In this document: positions 24,275-32,243 of the stretch, piece by piece | How the letters are laid out: the number at the start of each line of letters is the position of its first letter | Position numbering within the stretch: position 1 is the first letter of the stretch | NCBI RefSeq assembly: GCF_040645195.1 | Contig: NZ_JBEYXW010000018.1 | Coordinates: forward strand, 80,875-144,874 | DNA from: Prauserella_A sp040645195 | GTDB taxonomy: Bacteria > Actinomycetota > Actinomycetes > Mycobacteriales > Pseudonocardiaceae | DNA: 64,000 nucleotides | Reading direction: 5' to 3' | Position numbers and translations under genes: made by a program | Notes under the pieces: generated by a model | What the model was told of the DNA's origin: nothing | The model's input: the letters and a program-made list of their open reading frames with translations, nothing else | Databases searched by the model: none

Positions 24275-24952
24275 TCATCCGAGCACCAGCTTCCGGTAGT
24301 GACGCAGCGCGGGTTCCGGTTCGTCATCGGCCACCACCCGCCCCGCGTCGAGCACGACCACCCGGTCGAAGGTGCCCAGCAGGTCCAGGTCGTGTGTCAC
24401 CAGCACCACCTGCTGCCGTAGCCCGGCCAGCAGCTCACCGAACAGCCGCTTGTTGCGCAGGTCCAGCAGGGTCGTCGGCTCGTCGCACACCAGCACGTCC
24501 GGGTCGAGCACGAGCATCGCGCACAGTGCCAGCAACTGCTTCTGCCCGCCCGAGAGCTGGTGCGCGGGGTGCTCGGCGTACCCGCCGAGGCCGTACTCGG
24601 CGAGCACGTCCGCCGCGCGCCGCGCCCGCTCCTGTTTGGACAGTCCGCTGCCACGCAGGGAGAACGCCACGTCCTCACCTGCCGTCGGCATCACGATCTG
24701 GCTGTCCGGATTGGTGAACACGAACCCGACGCGGCGCCGTACCTTGCGGCCGTCCTTGGCGGGATCGAGGCCGTCGACCAGCACTCGCCCCGAGCTGGGC
24801 AGCACGAGGCCGTTGATCATGCGGGCCAGTGTGGACTTACCGGAGCCGTTGGCGCCGACGAAAGCCACCCGCCGTTCGGCCAGCTGTAGGTCCACATCGG
24901 ACAGTACGGTGCGCTCGCCGTACTGGTGCCCGACACCGGCGAACTCGATCAC
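24275..24952 (-). CDS. bioM: ECF transporter ATPase (EcfA/BioM-like)
   Basis: A 225-residue ABC ATPase with Walker A GANGSGKS (~32-39), the ECF-type Q-loop region FTNPDSQIVMPTAGEDV, signature LSGGQKQLLALC and Walker B VLVCDEPTTLLD. The FxNPDxQ-hx-xTVxxDV pattern is specific for ECF ATPases. GTG 24952 gives a 4-bp GTGA overlap with the upstream thiolase and is chosen over the long open frame. Only one ATPase is encoded, as in the BioMNY type, so it should act as a homodimer energising BioY uptake. Confidence 0.88.
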   Translation of the reverse strand: MIEFAGVGHQYGERTVLSDVDLQLAERRVAFVGANGSGKSTLARMINGLVLPSSGRVLVDGLDPAKDGRKVRRRVGFVFTNPDSQIVMPTAGEDVAFSLRGSGLSKQERARRAADVLAEYGLGGYAEHPAHQLSGGQKQLLALCAMLVLDPDVLVCDEPTTLLDLRNKRLFGELLAGLRQQVVLVTHDLDLLGTFDRVVVLDAGRVVADDEPEPALRHYRKLVLG

Positions 24953-26070
24953 CGCACAACCTCCCACCACGTGGCCACGCCCACCCCGCCGCCCGCGGAC
25001 AGCGCCGCGAGCCCTGAACGGCCCGCAGCCTGGCGGACCAGCTGTGAGAACAGCCTGACGACGAGTACCGCGCCGGATGCGCCCCACGGGTGACCGAGCG
25101 CGATCGCGCCACCGTCCGGGCTCACCGTCCGCTCGTCGATTCCGGCAGCGTCGAGGCAGGCCAGCGCCTGCCCGGCGAACGCCTCATTGAACTCCACCAC
25201 ATCCGGGGTGCTGCGCAGCACCGACCGCATTGCCGGTACCGCACCGAGGCCGAGGCGGTTCGGATCCACGGCCGAGGTCGCCGACGCGACCAGTCGCAGC
25301 CCCGGCAGCCCACGCTCGCGCCGCAGCCGCTCGCTCACCACGAGCACCGCGGCGGCACCGTCGTTGACGCCGCACGAGTTCGCCGCGGTGGCGGTGCCAT
25401 CGGGGGTGAACGCGGGGTGGAAGCGGGCGAGCCGTTCGACAGTGAAGCTGTCCCGCGGCCGCTGGTCGGTCGTCACCCCGTCGAGCGGCACGAGCTCTGC
25501 GGCGAACCGGCCGGCGCGCTGTGCCTCGACGGCGCGGGCGTGGCTGCGCGCGGCGAAGGCGTCCTGACGGGCGCGGGAGATCCCGGCCTCGGCAGCCACC
25601 CGGTCGGCCGCGGGGCCCATATCGGGATCGCCGACGTCGGCCGGAGCGAACGGGGCCCGCGTGTACTGGGTCGACGGTTCGGTGCGCCAGGCGCGATACG
25701 GCGCGGTCGAAGCGCTCTCCACCCCGCCCGCCAGGTAGGCCTCACCCGCACCGGCCTGGATCAGCGCTCCGGCGAGCGTGATCGCGGCTAGCCCGCTCGC
25801 GCACTGCCGGTCGATCGTCACGCCCGGCACCGACGTGGGGAGCCCGGCCCGCAGCGCTGCGACCCTGGCCGGGTTGCCGCCAGGGCCGAACACGTTGCCG
25901 AGCACCACATCGTCCACGGAGTCGAGGCAGGCATCGTCCAGTACCGCGCGCAGCACCGGGGCGGCCAGCTCGTCGACGGTGAACCCGCGCAGCGCCCCGC
26001 CCGCGGTGCCGATCGGTGTGCGGCGCGCGGCGACCACGACCGGACACGTGGGTTCACCGTGGCTAGTCAT
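24949..26070 (-). CDS. Thiolase, YhfS-like, in bioY operon
   Basis: A 373-residue thiolase. The nucleophile Cys is in TIDRQCASGLAAI (about residue 90), the His in IALGHPWGASGAV, and the C-terminal end (ALSAGGGVGVATWWE) shows a Gly where thiolases usually carry the catalytic Cys of a C-x-G motif, so the second cysteine appears to be missing. It overlaps the upstream ligase by 8 bp and the EcfA gene by 4 bp. The trio BioY, ligase, thiolase is the same as Bacillus subtilis yhfU-yhfT-yhfS, known from biotin-regulon comparisons. A role in making or degrading a biotin precursor acyl chain is inferred; classical beta-oxidation is less likely given the missing Cys. Confidence 0.8.
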   Translation of the reverse strand: MTSHGEPTCPVVVAARRTPIGTAGGALRGFTVDELAAPVLRAVLDDACLDSVDDVVLGNVFGPGGNPARVAALRAGLPTSVPGVTIDRQCASGLAAITLAGALIQAGAGEAYLAGGVESASTAPYRAWRTEPSTQYTRAPFAPADVGDPDMGPAADRVAAEAGISRARQDAFAARSHARAVEAQRAGRFAAELVPLDGVTTDQRPRDSFTVERLARFHPAFTPDGTATAANSCGVNDGAAAVLVVSERLRRERGLPGLRLVASATSAVDPNRLGLGAVPAMRSVLRSTPDVVEFNEAFAGQALACLDAAGIDERTVSPDGGAIALGHPWGASGAVLVVRLFSQLVRQAAGRSGLAALSAGGGVGVATWWEVVR

Positions 26071-27343
26071 ACAGCGGCTCCGCGGGGAACGTGCCGTCCC
26101 GCAGCTGCGCGGTTGCCGTGGCACGCGCCGGTTTACCGGCGGCCGTGCGCGGCAGCTCCTTCGTCACCAGCCAACGGCGAGGCCGTTTGCCGGGCGCGAG
26201 CCCGGCCCGCGCCGACGCGCGCAGTTCCCGCAGCGACGGGGGAACGTCGGCCTCGACGATCGCCGTGACCACCGCGCCGAGCGTGCCGTGCGGAGTCCCG
26301 GCGACCAGGACGTCACGCACGCCAGGTACCGCCCGTAGCACAGCCTCGACCTCCTCGGCTGGCACGAGCCTGCCGCCGCTGGACACCATGGCCGCGCTGC
26401 GGCCGTGCACGGTCAGCGCGCCCGAGGCCGACAACTCCGCGCGATCGCCGACACTCGACCAGACAGGGGTGGCGTCGAGGCGGCCGGCGCGCAGGTACCC
26501 GCTGAACGCCAATGGCGAGTGCACCCAGAGCTCGCCGTCTCGGACGTCCAGCTCGACATCGGGGACCGGGCACAGTGCCTCGTCGCCGCCGCGCCGCAGG
26601 GCGATCAGCGACTGTTCCGCCGAGCCGTAGTACTCGATCAGCTCCGCGTGGGGCAGCAGCCTGGCGAACCGTGCGCGCAGCTCCGCGCCGAGGTGGGCAC
26701 CGCCGCACACGACCGTCCGCAGTGCACACCCTCCGGGCCTGCGGTCCAGCTCGGCGAGCAGCGCGGCCAGCATGGCAGGCACGACGTGCACGGTTGCCGC
26801 GGCGCGGGCCTGTTCGGGACGCCAGCGCGGCTGTAACCGCAGTTCGGCGCCGCACCACAGTGCATGCAGAGCGCCGAAGGTGAACAGCGACGAGCTCAGT
26901 GGCCCGGCTATCAGCACCGGCGAGGGCACGGCGCCGAGTGCGGCGAAGCTGCGTAGCCACGACGCACGCGTGCGCACCAGCACCTTGGGCCTTCCGCTGC
27001 TGCCGGACGTCGTGGCCAGGTAGAACTGTGTCGCGTCATCGCCCCGCGGCGTCACGCCGTCGTGTGTGGGTGCTGGGCTGCCGGTGACCAGCGTGTCCGG
27101 TGCGGCGTCGGCGAGCACGGCGGCGCGCTCCCGTGGTGACCACGACGGCTCCACCACGAGCGTCGCTGCTCCGAGGAGGTCCGCCCCGAGCAGCCAGGGC
27201 AGGACGTCGGCGGAATCGACCGCGACCCGCGCCCCCACTCCGATTCCCCGTCCGGCCAGCTGCCGAGCCGCACCGTGCGCGCGGGCGAGCAGGTCGGCAG
27301 GTACGGCGGCGTTGCCGAGGATCGGTGGTGCGGCGAGCGTCAC
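26063..27343 (-). CDS. Acyl-CoA ligase (AMP-forming), YhfT-like, in bioY operon
   Basis: A compact 426-residue adenylate-forming enzyme. The phosphate-binding loop TTSGSSGRPKVLVR (A3 motif, ~110-123) and YYGSAEQS (A5, ~240-247) are clear; the C-terminal domain keeps the final PRTAAGKPAR lysine motif. It should activate a carboxylic acid as acyl-AMP and then acyl-CoA. It is about 80-100 residues shorter than most fatty-acyl-CoA ligases, with a reduced N-terminal subdomain. GTG start in GTGA overlap with bioY. Clustering with BioY and a thiolase suggests a small acid related to biotin precursors (pimelate or similar), which is inference. Confidence 0.85.
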   Translation of the reverse strand: MTLAAPPILGNAAVPADLLARAHGAARQLAGRGIGVGARVAVDSADVLPWLLGADLLGAATLVVEPSWSPRERAAVLADAAPDTLVTGSPAPTHDGVTPRGDDATQFYLATTSGSSGRPKVLVRTRASWLRSFAALGAVPSPVLIAGPLSSSLFTFGALHALWCGAELRLQPRWRPEQARAAATVHVVPAMLAALLAELDRRPGGCALRTVVCGGAHLGAELRARFARLLPHAELIEYYGSAEQSLIALRRGGDEALCPVPDVELDVRDGELWVHSPLAFSGYLRAGRLDATPVWSSVGDRAELSASGALTVHGRSAAMVSSGGRLVPAEEVEAVLRAVPGVRDVLVAGTPHGTLGAVVTAIVEADVPPSLRELRASARAGLAPGKRPRRWLVTKELPRTAAGKPARATATAQLRDGTFPAEPLYD

Positions 27344-27924
27344 TCGTTACGCACCGCCGGGCGCAGCACGGTGTCCGGCAGGGCACGATGCGCGATGGCT
27401 GCGACCACCGCTGTCGCCACGACCTTGATCGCGTCACCGGGCACGAACACGAGCGACTGCACGAAAGCCGCGCCGAGGTCGCCGGTGTAGGCGCCGAGGA
27501 ACGGGATGCCGATCGCGTAGTCGGCGAGCAGTCCCCCGGTGGTCGCCAGCAACAGCACCGGCAGACCGGGACGCGCCGCACGCTGCACGATCAGGCCGGC
27601 CACCAGTGCGGAGAGGATCCAGCCGAGTAGGAAGCCTCCGCTCGGCCCGGCGAACGGTGCCAGACCACCACGGCCGCCGGACAGCAGCGGCAACCCGATC
27701 GCGGTGAGCGCGAGGAACAACAACACCGCGGCGGTTCCCCTGCGCGCGCCGAGGATCGCACCGGCGAGGAGCGGACCGGCGTTCTGGAGCACGATCGGAA
27801 CGCCGGAGCCGCCGAGATAGATCCCGGGAAACATCCCGAGTACGGCGATGAACGCGGCGAACACGACCGTCCTGGCGAGGTTCGTCGCTGGTAGCGAGGC
27901 ACGTGGTGCGGGCACGTGTCGCAC
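27340..27924 (-). CDS. bioY: BioY substrate-binding membrane protein of ECF importer
   Basis: A 194-residue S component with six hydrophobic segments and the BioY signature: QNAGPLLAGAILGARRGTAAVLLFL and GGRGGLAPFAGPSGGFLLGWI, ending in FVPGDAIKVVATAVVA. It binds biotin with high affinity and works alone or with EcfA/EcfT. The start is GTG 27924, preceded by AAGGG at 5 bp; upstream codons to 27942 would need TTG. Its stop overlaps the ligase start (GTGA). No biotin-synthesis gene is in the window, so uptake rather than synthesis is represented. Confidence 0.92.
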   Translation of the reverse strand: MRHVPAPRASLPATNLARTVVFAAFIAVLGMFPGIYLGGSGVPIVLQNAGPLLAGAILGARRGTAAVLLFLALTAIGLPLLSGGRGGLAPFAGPSGGFLLGWILSALVAGLIVQRAARPGLPVLLLATTGGLLADYAIGIPFLGAYTGDLGAAFVQSLVFVPGDAIKVVATAVVAAIAHRALPDTVLRPAVRNE

Positions 27925-27961
27925 GGTAACCCTTCGCCGCAAACGCCGCCGTAGACGTGCG

Positions 27962-28963
27962 TCACACGTTCCGCAACGCGGTGCCGATGCTGTTCAGCTG
28001 CTCCGTCGCGGCCTGGTAGTAGAACGGGGTCTCGGGGTTCCAGCCGAACACATGACCGCCCCGCACCGCGGGCAGCTGCTGCCACGTCGGGAACGACGTG
28101 AGGTCGGCGTTCTGCAGGTTGCCGAAGCGGTTGTCGAGCAGGATCACCTCGGCCTCGTACTTACCGGCGTTCTCCCAGCTCAGCTGCTCCCAGTAGTTGC
28201 CGTTGCCGGGTGCGGCCGGCTCGACGAACGTCAGGCCCTTGTCGTCCAGGTGCTTGCTCGACGGGAAGCCCTGCGCATTGCCGACCCAGATGCCGTCCTG
28301 CGTCGCGGAGACGAGCATGAGCCGCTTGCCCTTCGCCGCCTGCACAGCCGCGGCGAAGTCGGTGTTCGCCTGGTCCCACGCCGCCTTCGCCTCGGTGACA
28401 GAGGCGGCGTCAACGTCGCCGCCGAGTGCCTTGGCCAGCGCGCGGAACTTCTCGATGCCGTCGGGCATCGACACCCCGGCGAGGTCCAGGCCCACGCTCG
28501 GGGCGACCTGGTCCACCTGCCCGGCCTGCTCGGCAGGGACGTACCAGAGCTCGTCAGGCAGGTACATCACGCTCGCCAGCAGGTCCGGCCTCAGCGCGAG
28601 GTAGCGGTCGTAGTTGAACTCGCCCCAGACGTTGCCAAGGGATTCCACTGTGGACAGATCGATGTTGCCTGCCAGCGGGTCCTTGTCGCCGTTGGGCAGC
28701 TTCGACGGGCCGAAGATGCCGATTGGGCGGATGCCGAACTCCCACAGCGCCGCCGCGGCGGTCACCTGGGCGACGATGCGCTGCGGTACGGGGCCGTCAA
28801 GCTTGCGGTCGCGGTCGTCTGTGTACGACCAGTTCGCCGTACCGGACCCGGAGTCCGCACCGGTGTCCTCCTGGTAACCGCAGGCCGCGAGCGCAGCGGT
28901 GGCACCGAGCGCCAGTGCGCCACCGAGGAACCGTCTGCGGGAAAGGTCACTGAAGGGTTGCAC
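27962..28963 (-). CDS. Iron-siderophore ABC transporter substrate-binding lipoprotein
   Basis: A 333-residue FecB/FepB-like protein with a combined twin-arginine (SRRRFLGG, 8-15) and lipobox (LAAC, Cys28) signal, so it should be exported folded and lipid-anchored. The chain shows the two-lobed cluster-A9 fold pattern: PQRIVAQVTAAAALWEFGI at the first lobe and LMLVSATQDGIWVG in the second. It is divergent from two FecCD-type permeases with an IdeR/DmdR-like box in the 28-bp gap, so iron control is expected. There is no recognisable ribosome-binding site before GTG 28963, so leaderless translation is possible. The ATPase for this importer is not nearby. Confidence 0.88.
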   Translation of the reverse strand: MQPFSDLSRRRFLGGALALGATAALAACGYQEDTGADSGSGTANWSYTDDRDRKLDGPVPQRIVAQVTAAAALWEFGIRPIGIFGPSKLPNGDKDPLAGNIDLSTVESLGNVWGEFNYDRYLALRPDLLASVMYLPDELWYVPAEQAGQVDQVAPSVGLDLAGVSMPDGIEKFRALAKALGGDVDAASVTEAKAAWDQANTDFAAAVQAAKGKRLMLVSATQDGIWVGNAQGFPSSKHLDDKGLTFVEPAAPGNGNYWEQLSWENAGKYEAEVILLDNRFGNLQNADLTSFPTWQQLPAVRGGHVFGWNPETPFYYQAATEQLNSIGTALRNV

Positions 28964-28967
28964 GCAA

Positions 28968-28986
28968 TGAGGTTAGCCTGGCCTTA
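28968..28986. promoter_or_regulatory. IdeR/DmdR-type iron box
   Basis: TGAGGTTAGCCTGGCCTTA matches the 19-bp actinobacterial iron-box consensus TTAGGTTAGSCTAACCTAA at 15 positions, including the central GGTTAGCCT. It lies between the divergent siderophore-binding protein and permease genes and can serve both promoters. Confidence 0.75.
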
Positions 28987-28991
28987 CTCTG

Positions 28992-30020
28992 ATGGCCATG
29001 GTGATGACCATCTCGGCGCGGGACACTCGCCGCTCCGTACGGATGCTCGCGCTGGCCGGCGTGCTCGCCGCGCTGGTCGCGGTGGTCTTGGCCTCTATCG
29101 CGCTCGGCTCCTACCGGCTGCCGCTCGGCGCCGTGTTCCACGCGCTGTTCGCCTACGACGGCAGCTACAGCGACGTCGTCGTGCGCGATACCCGGCTGCC
29201 GCGGACCCTGCTGGGCATCGTGGCCGGGATGGCGCTGGGACTGGCTGGGGCGCTACTGCAGTCGGTCACCCGTAACCCGATCGCCGAGCCCGGCATCCTC
29301 GGTATCAACCACGGGGCCGCGGTGCTGATCGTGTTCGCGTCCGCGACGTTCGGGATCACCGCGCCGAGCCAGCTCGTCTGGTTCGCCTTCGTCGGTTCGT
29401 TCGGCGCGACGGCCCTCGTCTATGCCATCGGCGGCAGCCGCGGCGCCGGTAGCCCGCTGCGGCTGGCGCTGGCCGGTGTCGCGGTGCAGGCCATGTTCGT
29501 CGGTATCAACCAGGCGATGATGGTGATCGACACGCGCACGCTCGACCGGATGCGGTTCTGGCTGGTGGGTTCGCTGGCCAACCGCGATCTCAGCGATCTC
29601 ACCGGGTTGGTGCCGTTCTTCGTCGCCGGTGTGGTGCTCGCGCTGCTGCTGGGCCGCTCCCTCAACGCGATCGCACTCGGCGACGACGCCGCGCATGGCC
29701 TCGGCGCCAAACCCGCGGTGATCCGGTTGTTGGGCATGGTCGCGGTCGGGCTGCTGGCCGCGGTGGCGACTGCGGCGTGCGGGCCGATCGCCTTCGTCGG
29801 GCTGATGGTCCCGCACCTGGTGCGGCTCGTCGCCGGCCAGGACGAGCGGTGGGTGCTCGGGCTCTCGGTCCTCGCGGCCCCCGTGGTGCTGCTCGCCTGC
29901 GACATCCTCGGCCGCCTGGTAGCGGGCTCGGCGGAGCTGCAGGTGGGCATCGTCACTGATGTCGTCGGTGGCCTCGTGTTCGTGTTCCTGATCCGCAGGC
30001 TGAGGACGGTACGCAAGTGA
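28992..30020 (+). CDS. FecCD-family iron-siderophore permease 1
   Basis: A 342-residue permease with about nine or ten helices. It has the FecCD motifs LPRTLLGIVAGMALGLAGALLQSVTRNPIAEPGILGI (split over helices 2-3) and the ATPase-coupling GPIAFVGLMVPHLVR segment near residue 262. Several ATG codons cluster at the start (28992, 28998, 29004) right next to a TACTCT -10-like element, so a leaderless message is plausible. Its stop overlaps the second permease by 4 bp. The pair forms the heterodimeric channel for the divergent binding protein. Confidence 0.9.
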   Translation: MAMVMTISARDTRRSVRMLALAGVLAALVAVVLASIALGSYRLPLGAVFHALFAYDGSYSDVVVRDTRLPRTLLGIVAGMALGLAGALLQSVTRNPIAEPGILGINHGAAVLIVFASATFGITAPSQLVWFAFVGSFGATALVYAIGGSRGAGSPLRLALAGVAVQAMFVGINQAMMVIDTRTLDRMRFWLVGSLANRDLSDLTGLVPFFVAGVVLALLLGRSLNAIALGDDAAHGLGAKPAVIRLLGMVAVGLLAAVATAACGPIAFVGLMVPHLVRLVAGQDERWVLGLSVLAAPVVLLACDILGRLVAGSAELQVGIVTDVVGGLVFVFLIRRLRTVRK

Positions 30021-31036
30021 GAAGCAGGGTCACGGCAGTCGTCGCCTGCCTGGCGGTCGCGACGTTCGCCGTCGCGGTGCTGGCCATCGGCACCGGCGAC
30101 TACCCGATGAGCCCGGGCGCGGTGCTGCGCACGCTGGCCGGGCAGGGCAGCCGGTACGACTATTTGATCGTCACCGAGCAGCGGCTGCCCCGGGTGCTGG
30201 TCGCGGTGGCTGTGGGTGTCGCACTCGCCGTGTCCGGTGCGGTGTTCCAGACGTTGAGCCGGAATCCGCTTGGCAGCCCCGATGTCATCGGGTTCACGGC
30301 GGGGTCGGCTACCGGCGGTGTGGCGACGATCATCATCTTCGGCGCCGGTACCGCGACCGTCGCGCTCGGTGCTATCGCCGGCGGGCTGCTCACCGGTCTG
30401 GTCGTGTCGGTGCTGTGCGGGCCCCGGGGGCTGCGCAGTGATCGCTTGGTGCTGGTGGGCATCGGTATCAGCGCGGTGCTCGTCGGCGTCAACTCGTTGC
30501 TGCTCACGCGGGCGACGGTGGAGGCGGCGTCGCAGGCGGTGACCTGGCAGGTGGGCAACCTGGCCGGCCGTGGCTGGGGTTACCTGTGGCCGATCGTGGT
30601 GGCGCTGGCGGTACTCGTGCCGGTGGTGCTGCTGTACGGCAGGCCGCTGCTGATGCTGGAGATGGGCGACGAGACCGCCACCGGTATCGGCGTGGACGTC
30701 GACCGGGTCCGGCGCGTGCTGTTCGTGCTCGCGGTCGCGCTGACCGCCGTGGCGGTGGCGACGGCGGGTCCGGTGCCGTTCGTCGCGCTCGCCGCGCCGC
30801 AGCTGGCCAAGCGGTTGACCCGGCGACCGGGGCCGAACCTGGTGCCGTCAGCCGTCATGGGTGCACTGCTCGTGGTGCTCGCCGACTACCTCGGGCAGCG
30901 CATCCTCGACGCGTCGCTGTTGCCGGTCGGCGTGGTCACCTCGGCACTAGGCGGCGCCTACCTGGCCTGGTTCCTACTGCTGGGCCGCCGCTCCGCAGCG
31001 CGAGTCCCCCGCTCCAGCGCGCGAGTCCCCCGCTAA
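30017..31036 (+). CDS. FecCD-family iron-siderophore permease 2
   Basis: A 339-residue FecCD permease, GTG start in a GTGA overlap. LPRVLVAVAVGVALAVSGAVFQTLSRNPLGSPDVIG and GPVPFVALAAPQLAKRL are the family motifs. The last twelve or so codons (ARVPRSSARVPR) are not family sequence: they are translated from a tandem 21-bp repeat array that starts at 31000 and contains the stop codon at 31034-31036. The natural C-terminus should be near FLLLGRR, so the tail is probably an accident of the repeat landing there. No ATPase gene follows. Confidence 0.9.
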   Translation: MRSRVTAVVACLAVATFAVAVLAIGTGDYPMSPGAVLRTLAGQGSRYDYLIVTEQRLPRVLVAVAVGVALAVSGAVFQTLSRNPLGSPDVIGFTAGSATGGVATIIIFGAGTATVALGAIAGGLLTGLVVSVLCGPRGLRSDRLVLVGIGISAVLVGVNSLLLTRATVEAASQAVTWQVGNLAGRGWGYLWPIVVALAVLVPVVLLYGRPLLMLEMGDETATGIGVDVDRVRRVLFVLAVALTAVAVATAGPVPFVALAAPQLAKRLTRRPGPNLVPSAVMGALLVVLADYLGQRILDASLLPVGVVTSALGGAYLAWFLLLGRRSAARVPRSSARVPR

Positions 31037-31083
31037 GGCACGCGAGTTGCCCGCTCCAGACCGCGAGTTGCCCGCTCCGGAGG
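31000..31083. repeat. Array A: four tandem 21-bp units
   Basis: Units begin with GCGAGT at 31000, 31021, 31042 and 31063, an exact 21-bp period. The first two read GCGAGTCCCCCGCT, the last two GCGAGTTGCCCGCT, each followed by a variable CC/AA-AGG tail. The first unit is identical to the first unit of array B at 36305. The array covers the last codons and stop of the second permease. Confidence 0.9.
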
Positions 31084-31192
31084 AGGTTGCTCGGCGAGCG
31101 GCCACAGCCACTCGCCGACGCGTCCTGAATCGCGCTTATCCGAGCAGGGTCAGCCGAACCGTCCACTGTGGACTCCGTGGGGGTTTCGGGGC

Positions 31193-31214
31193 CTGATCAC
31201 CTGCAGGTGATCAG
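31193..31214. promoter_or_regulatory. Perfect 22-bp palindrome upstream of amino-acid ABC operon
   Basis: CTGATCACCTG (31193-31203) is followed directly by its exact reverse complement CAGGTGATCAG (31204-31214), with no spacer. It is 136 bp upstream of the binding-protein start in an otherwise empty 266-bp gap. A perfect, unspaced palindrome suggests a dimeric regulator site. Confidence 0.6.
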
Positions 31215-31349
31215 CTGATTGTGCAGCGCCCTGCAACAGCGGCTGAACCCTTCGCAACGTCTCCGTAACGTCCCCAATGCTGTGCAGTACCCCCAGAGAG
31301 TGGCAGGATGCGTGAACTCGACCAGTATGAACTACTAGGAGTGAACATA

Positions 31350-32171
31350 GTGGCGCGTCGACGAAACCTCAGAGCGCTCATCCTGCTGCCCGCCCTGGCA
31401 CTGGCCGCGACCACGGCAGCCTGCGCCGAGGAGGTCAACACCGGCGAAGACACCCAGGCCGGCGAGGAGATCTCGCTGATCGCCGAGGGCAAGCTCACCA
31501 CGTGCACACACCTGCCGTACGAGCCGTTCCAGTTCACCCAGGACGGCCAGACGGTCGGCTTCGACGTGGAGCTCGTCGACCTCATCGCCGAAGACCTCGG
31601 CGTTCAGCAGGAGATCTTCGACACCTCGTTCGAGGGCATCGAGTCCGGCCAGTCGTTCAACACCGGCCAGTGCGATGTCGCCGCCGCCGCGATGACGATC
31701 ACCGACGTCCGTCAGCAGGTCATGGACTTCTCCGACGGGTACTTCGACGCCAACCAGGCGCTGCTGGTGAAGACGGACTCCGGCATCACGGGGCTGGAGA
31801 ACCTCAACGGCAAGGTGCTCGGCGTGCAGCTCGGCACGACCGGTGAGGACTACGCCGAGGAGCACAAGGACGCGCACGGCTACACCACTCGCCAGTTCGA
31901 GGACCTCGGGCTGCTGCAGACCGCGGTGAAGACCGGGCAGATCGACGCAGGCATCAACGACAACTCGGTGTTCCTCGACTTCGCCAAGAAGAACCCGGAC
32001 ACCGAGGTGACCACCGAGTTCGAGACCGGTGAGCAGTACGGCATCGCGGTGCGCAAGGGCAACGGCGCGATGCTCGCCAAGGTCAACGAGGTGCTCGCCG
32101 CAGCAAAGCAGGACGGCCGTTACGACGCGATCTACGAGAAGTGGTTCGGTACGACGCCGGACAGCCAGTAG
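31350..32171 (+). CDS. Amino-acid ABC transporter substrate-binding lipoprotein
   Basis: A 273-residue lipoprotein (lipobox TAAC, Cys25) of the polar amino-acid family (SBP_bac_3, cluster F). Ligand-lobe segments are CTHLPYEPFQFTQDGQTVGFDVELVDLIAEDL and VLGVQLGTTGEDYAEE. The conserved Arg/Asp amino-acid contacts are not fully resolvable by eye. GTG 31350 is chosen because AGGAG lies 8 bp upstream; the open frame starts 14 codons earlier. It heads a binding protein, permease, ATPase operon, as in Gln/Glu importers. Exact amino acid unknown. Confidence 0.9.
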   Translation: MARRRNLRALILLPALALAATTAACAEEVNTGEDTQAGEEISLIAEGKLTTCTHLPYEPFQFTQDGQTVGFDVELVDLIAEDLGVQQEIFDTSFEGIESGQSFNTGQCDVAAAAMTITDVRQQVMDFSDGYFDANQALLVKTDSGITGLENLNGKVLGVQLGTTGEDYAEEHKDAHGYTTRQFEDLGLLQTAVKTGQIDAGINDNSVFLDFAKKNPDTEVTTEFETGEQYGIAVRKGNGAMLAKVNEVLAAAKQDGRYDAIYEKWFGTTPDSQ

Positions 32172-32243
32172 CCGACGACAGACTCGCCGATGTGCGCCAG
32201 CCGACTGGCGCACCCGGCGAGCCGCTTCTCGAGGAGTTTGTTC

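Noticed and set aside
31000..31083. CRISPR-like array
   Set aside because: Units are contiguous 21-bp tandem repeats without spacers and there are no cas genes.
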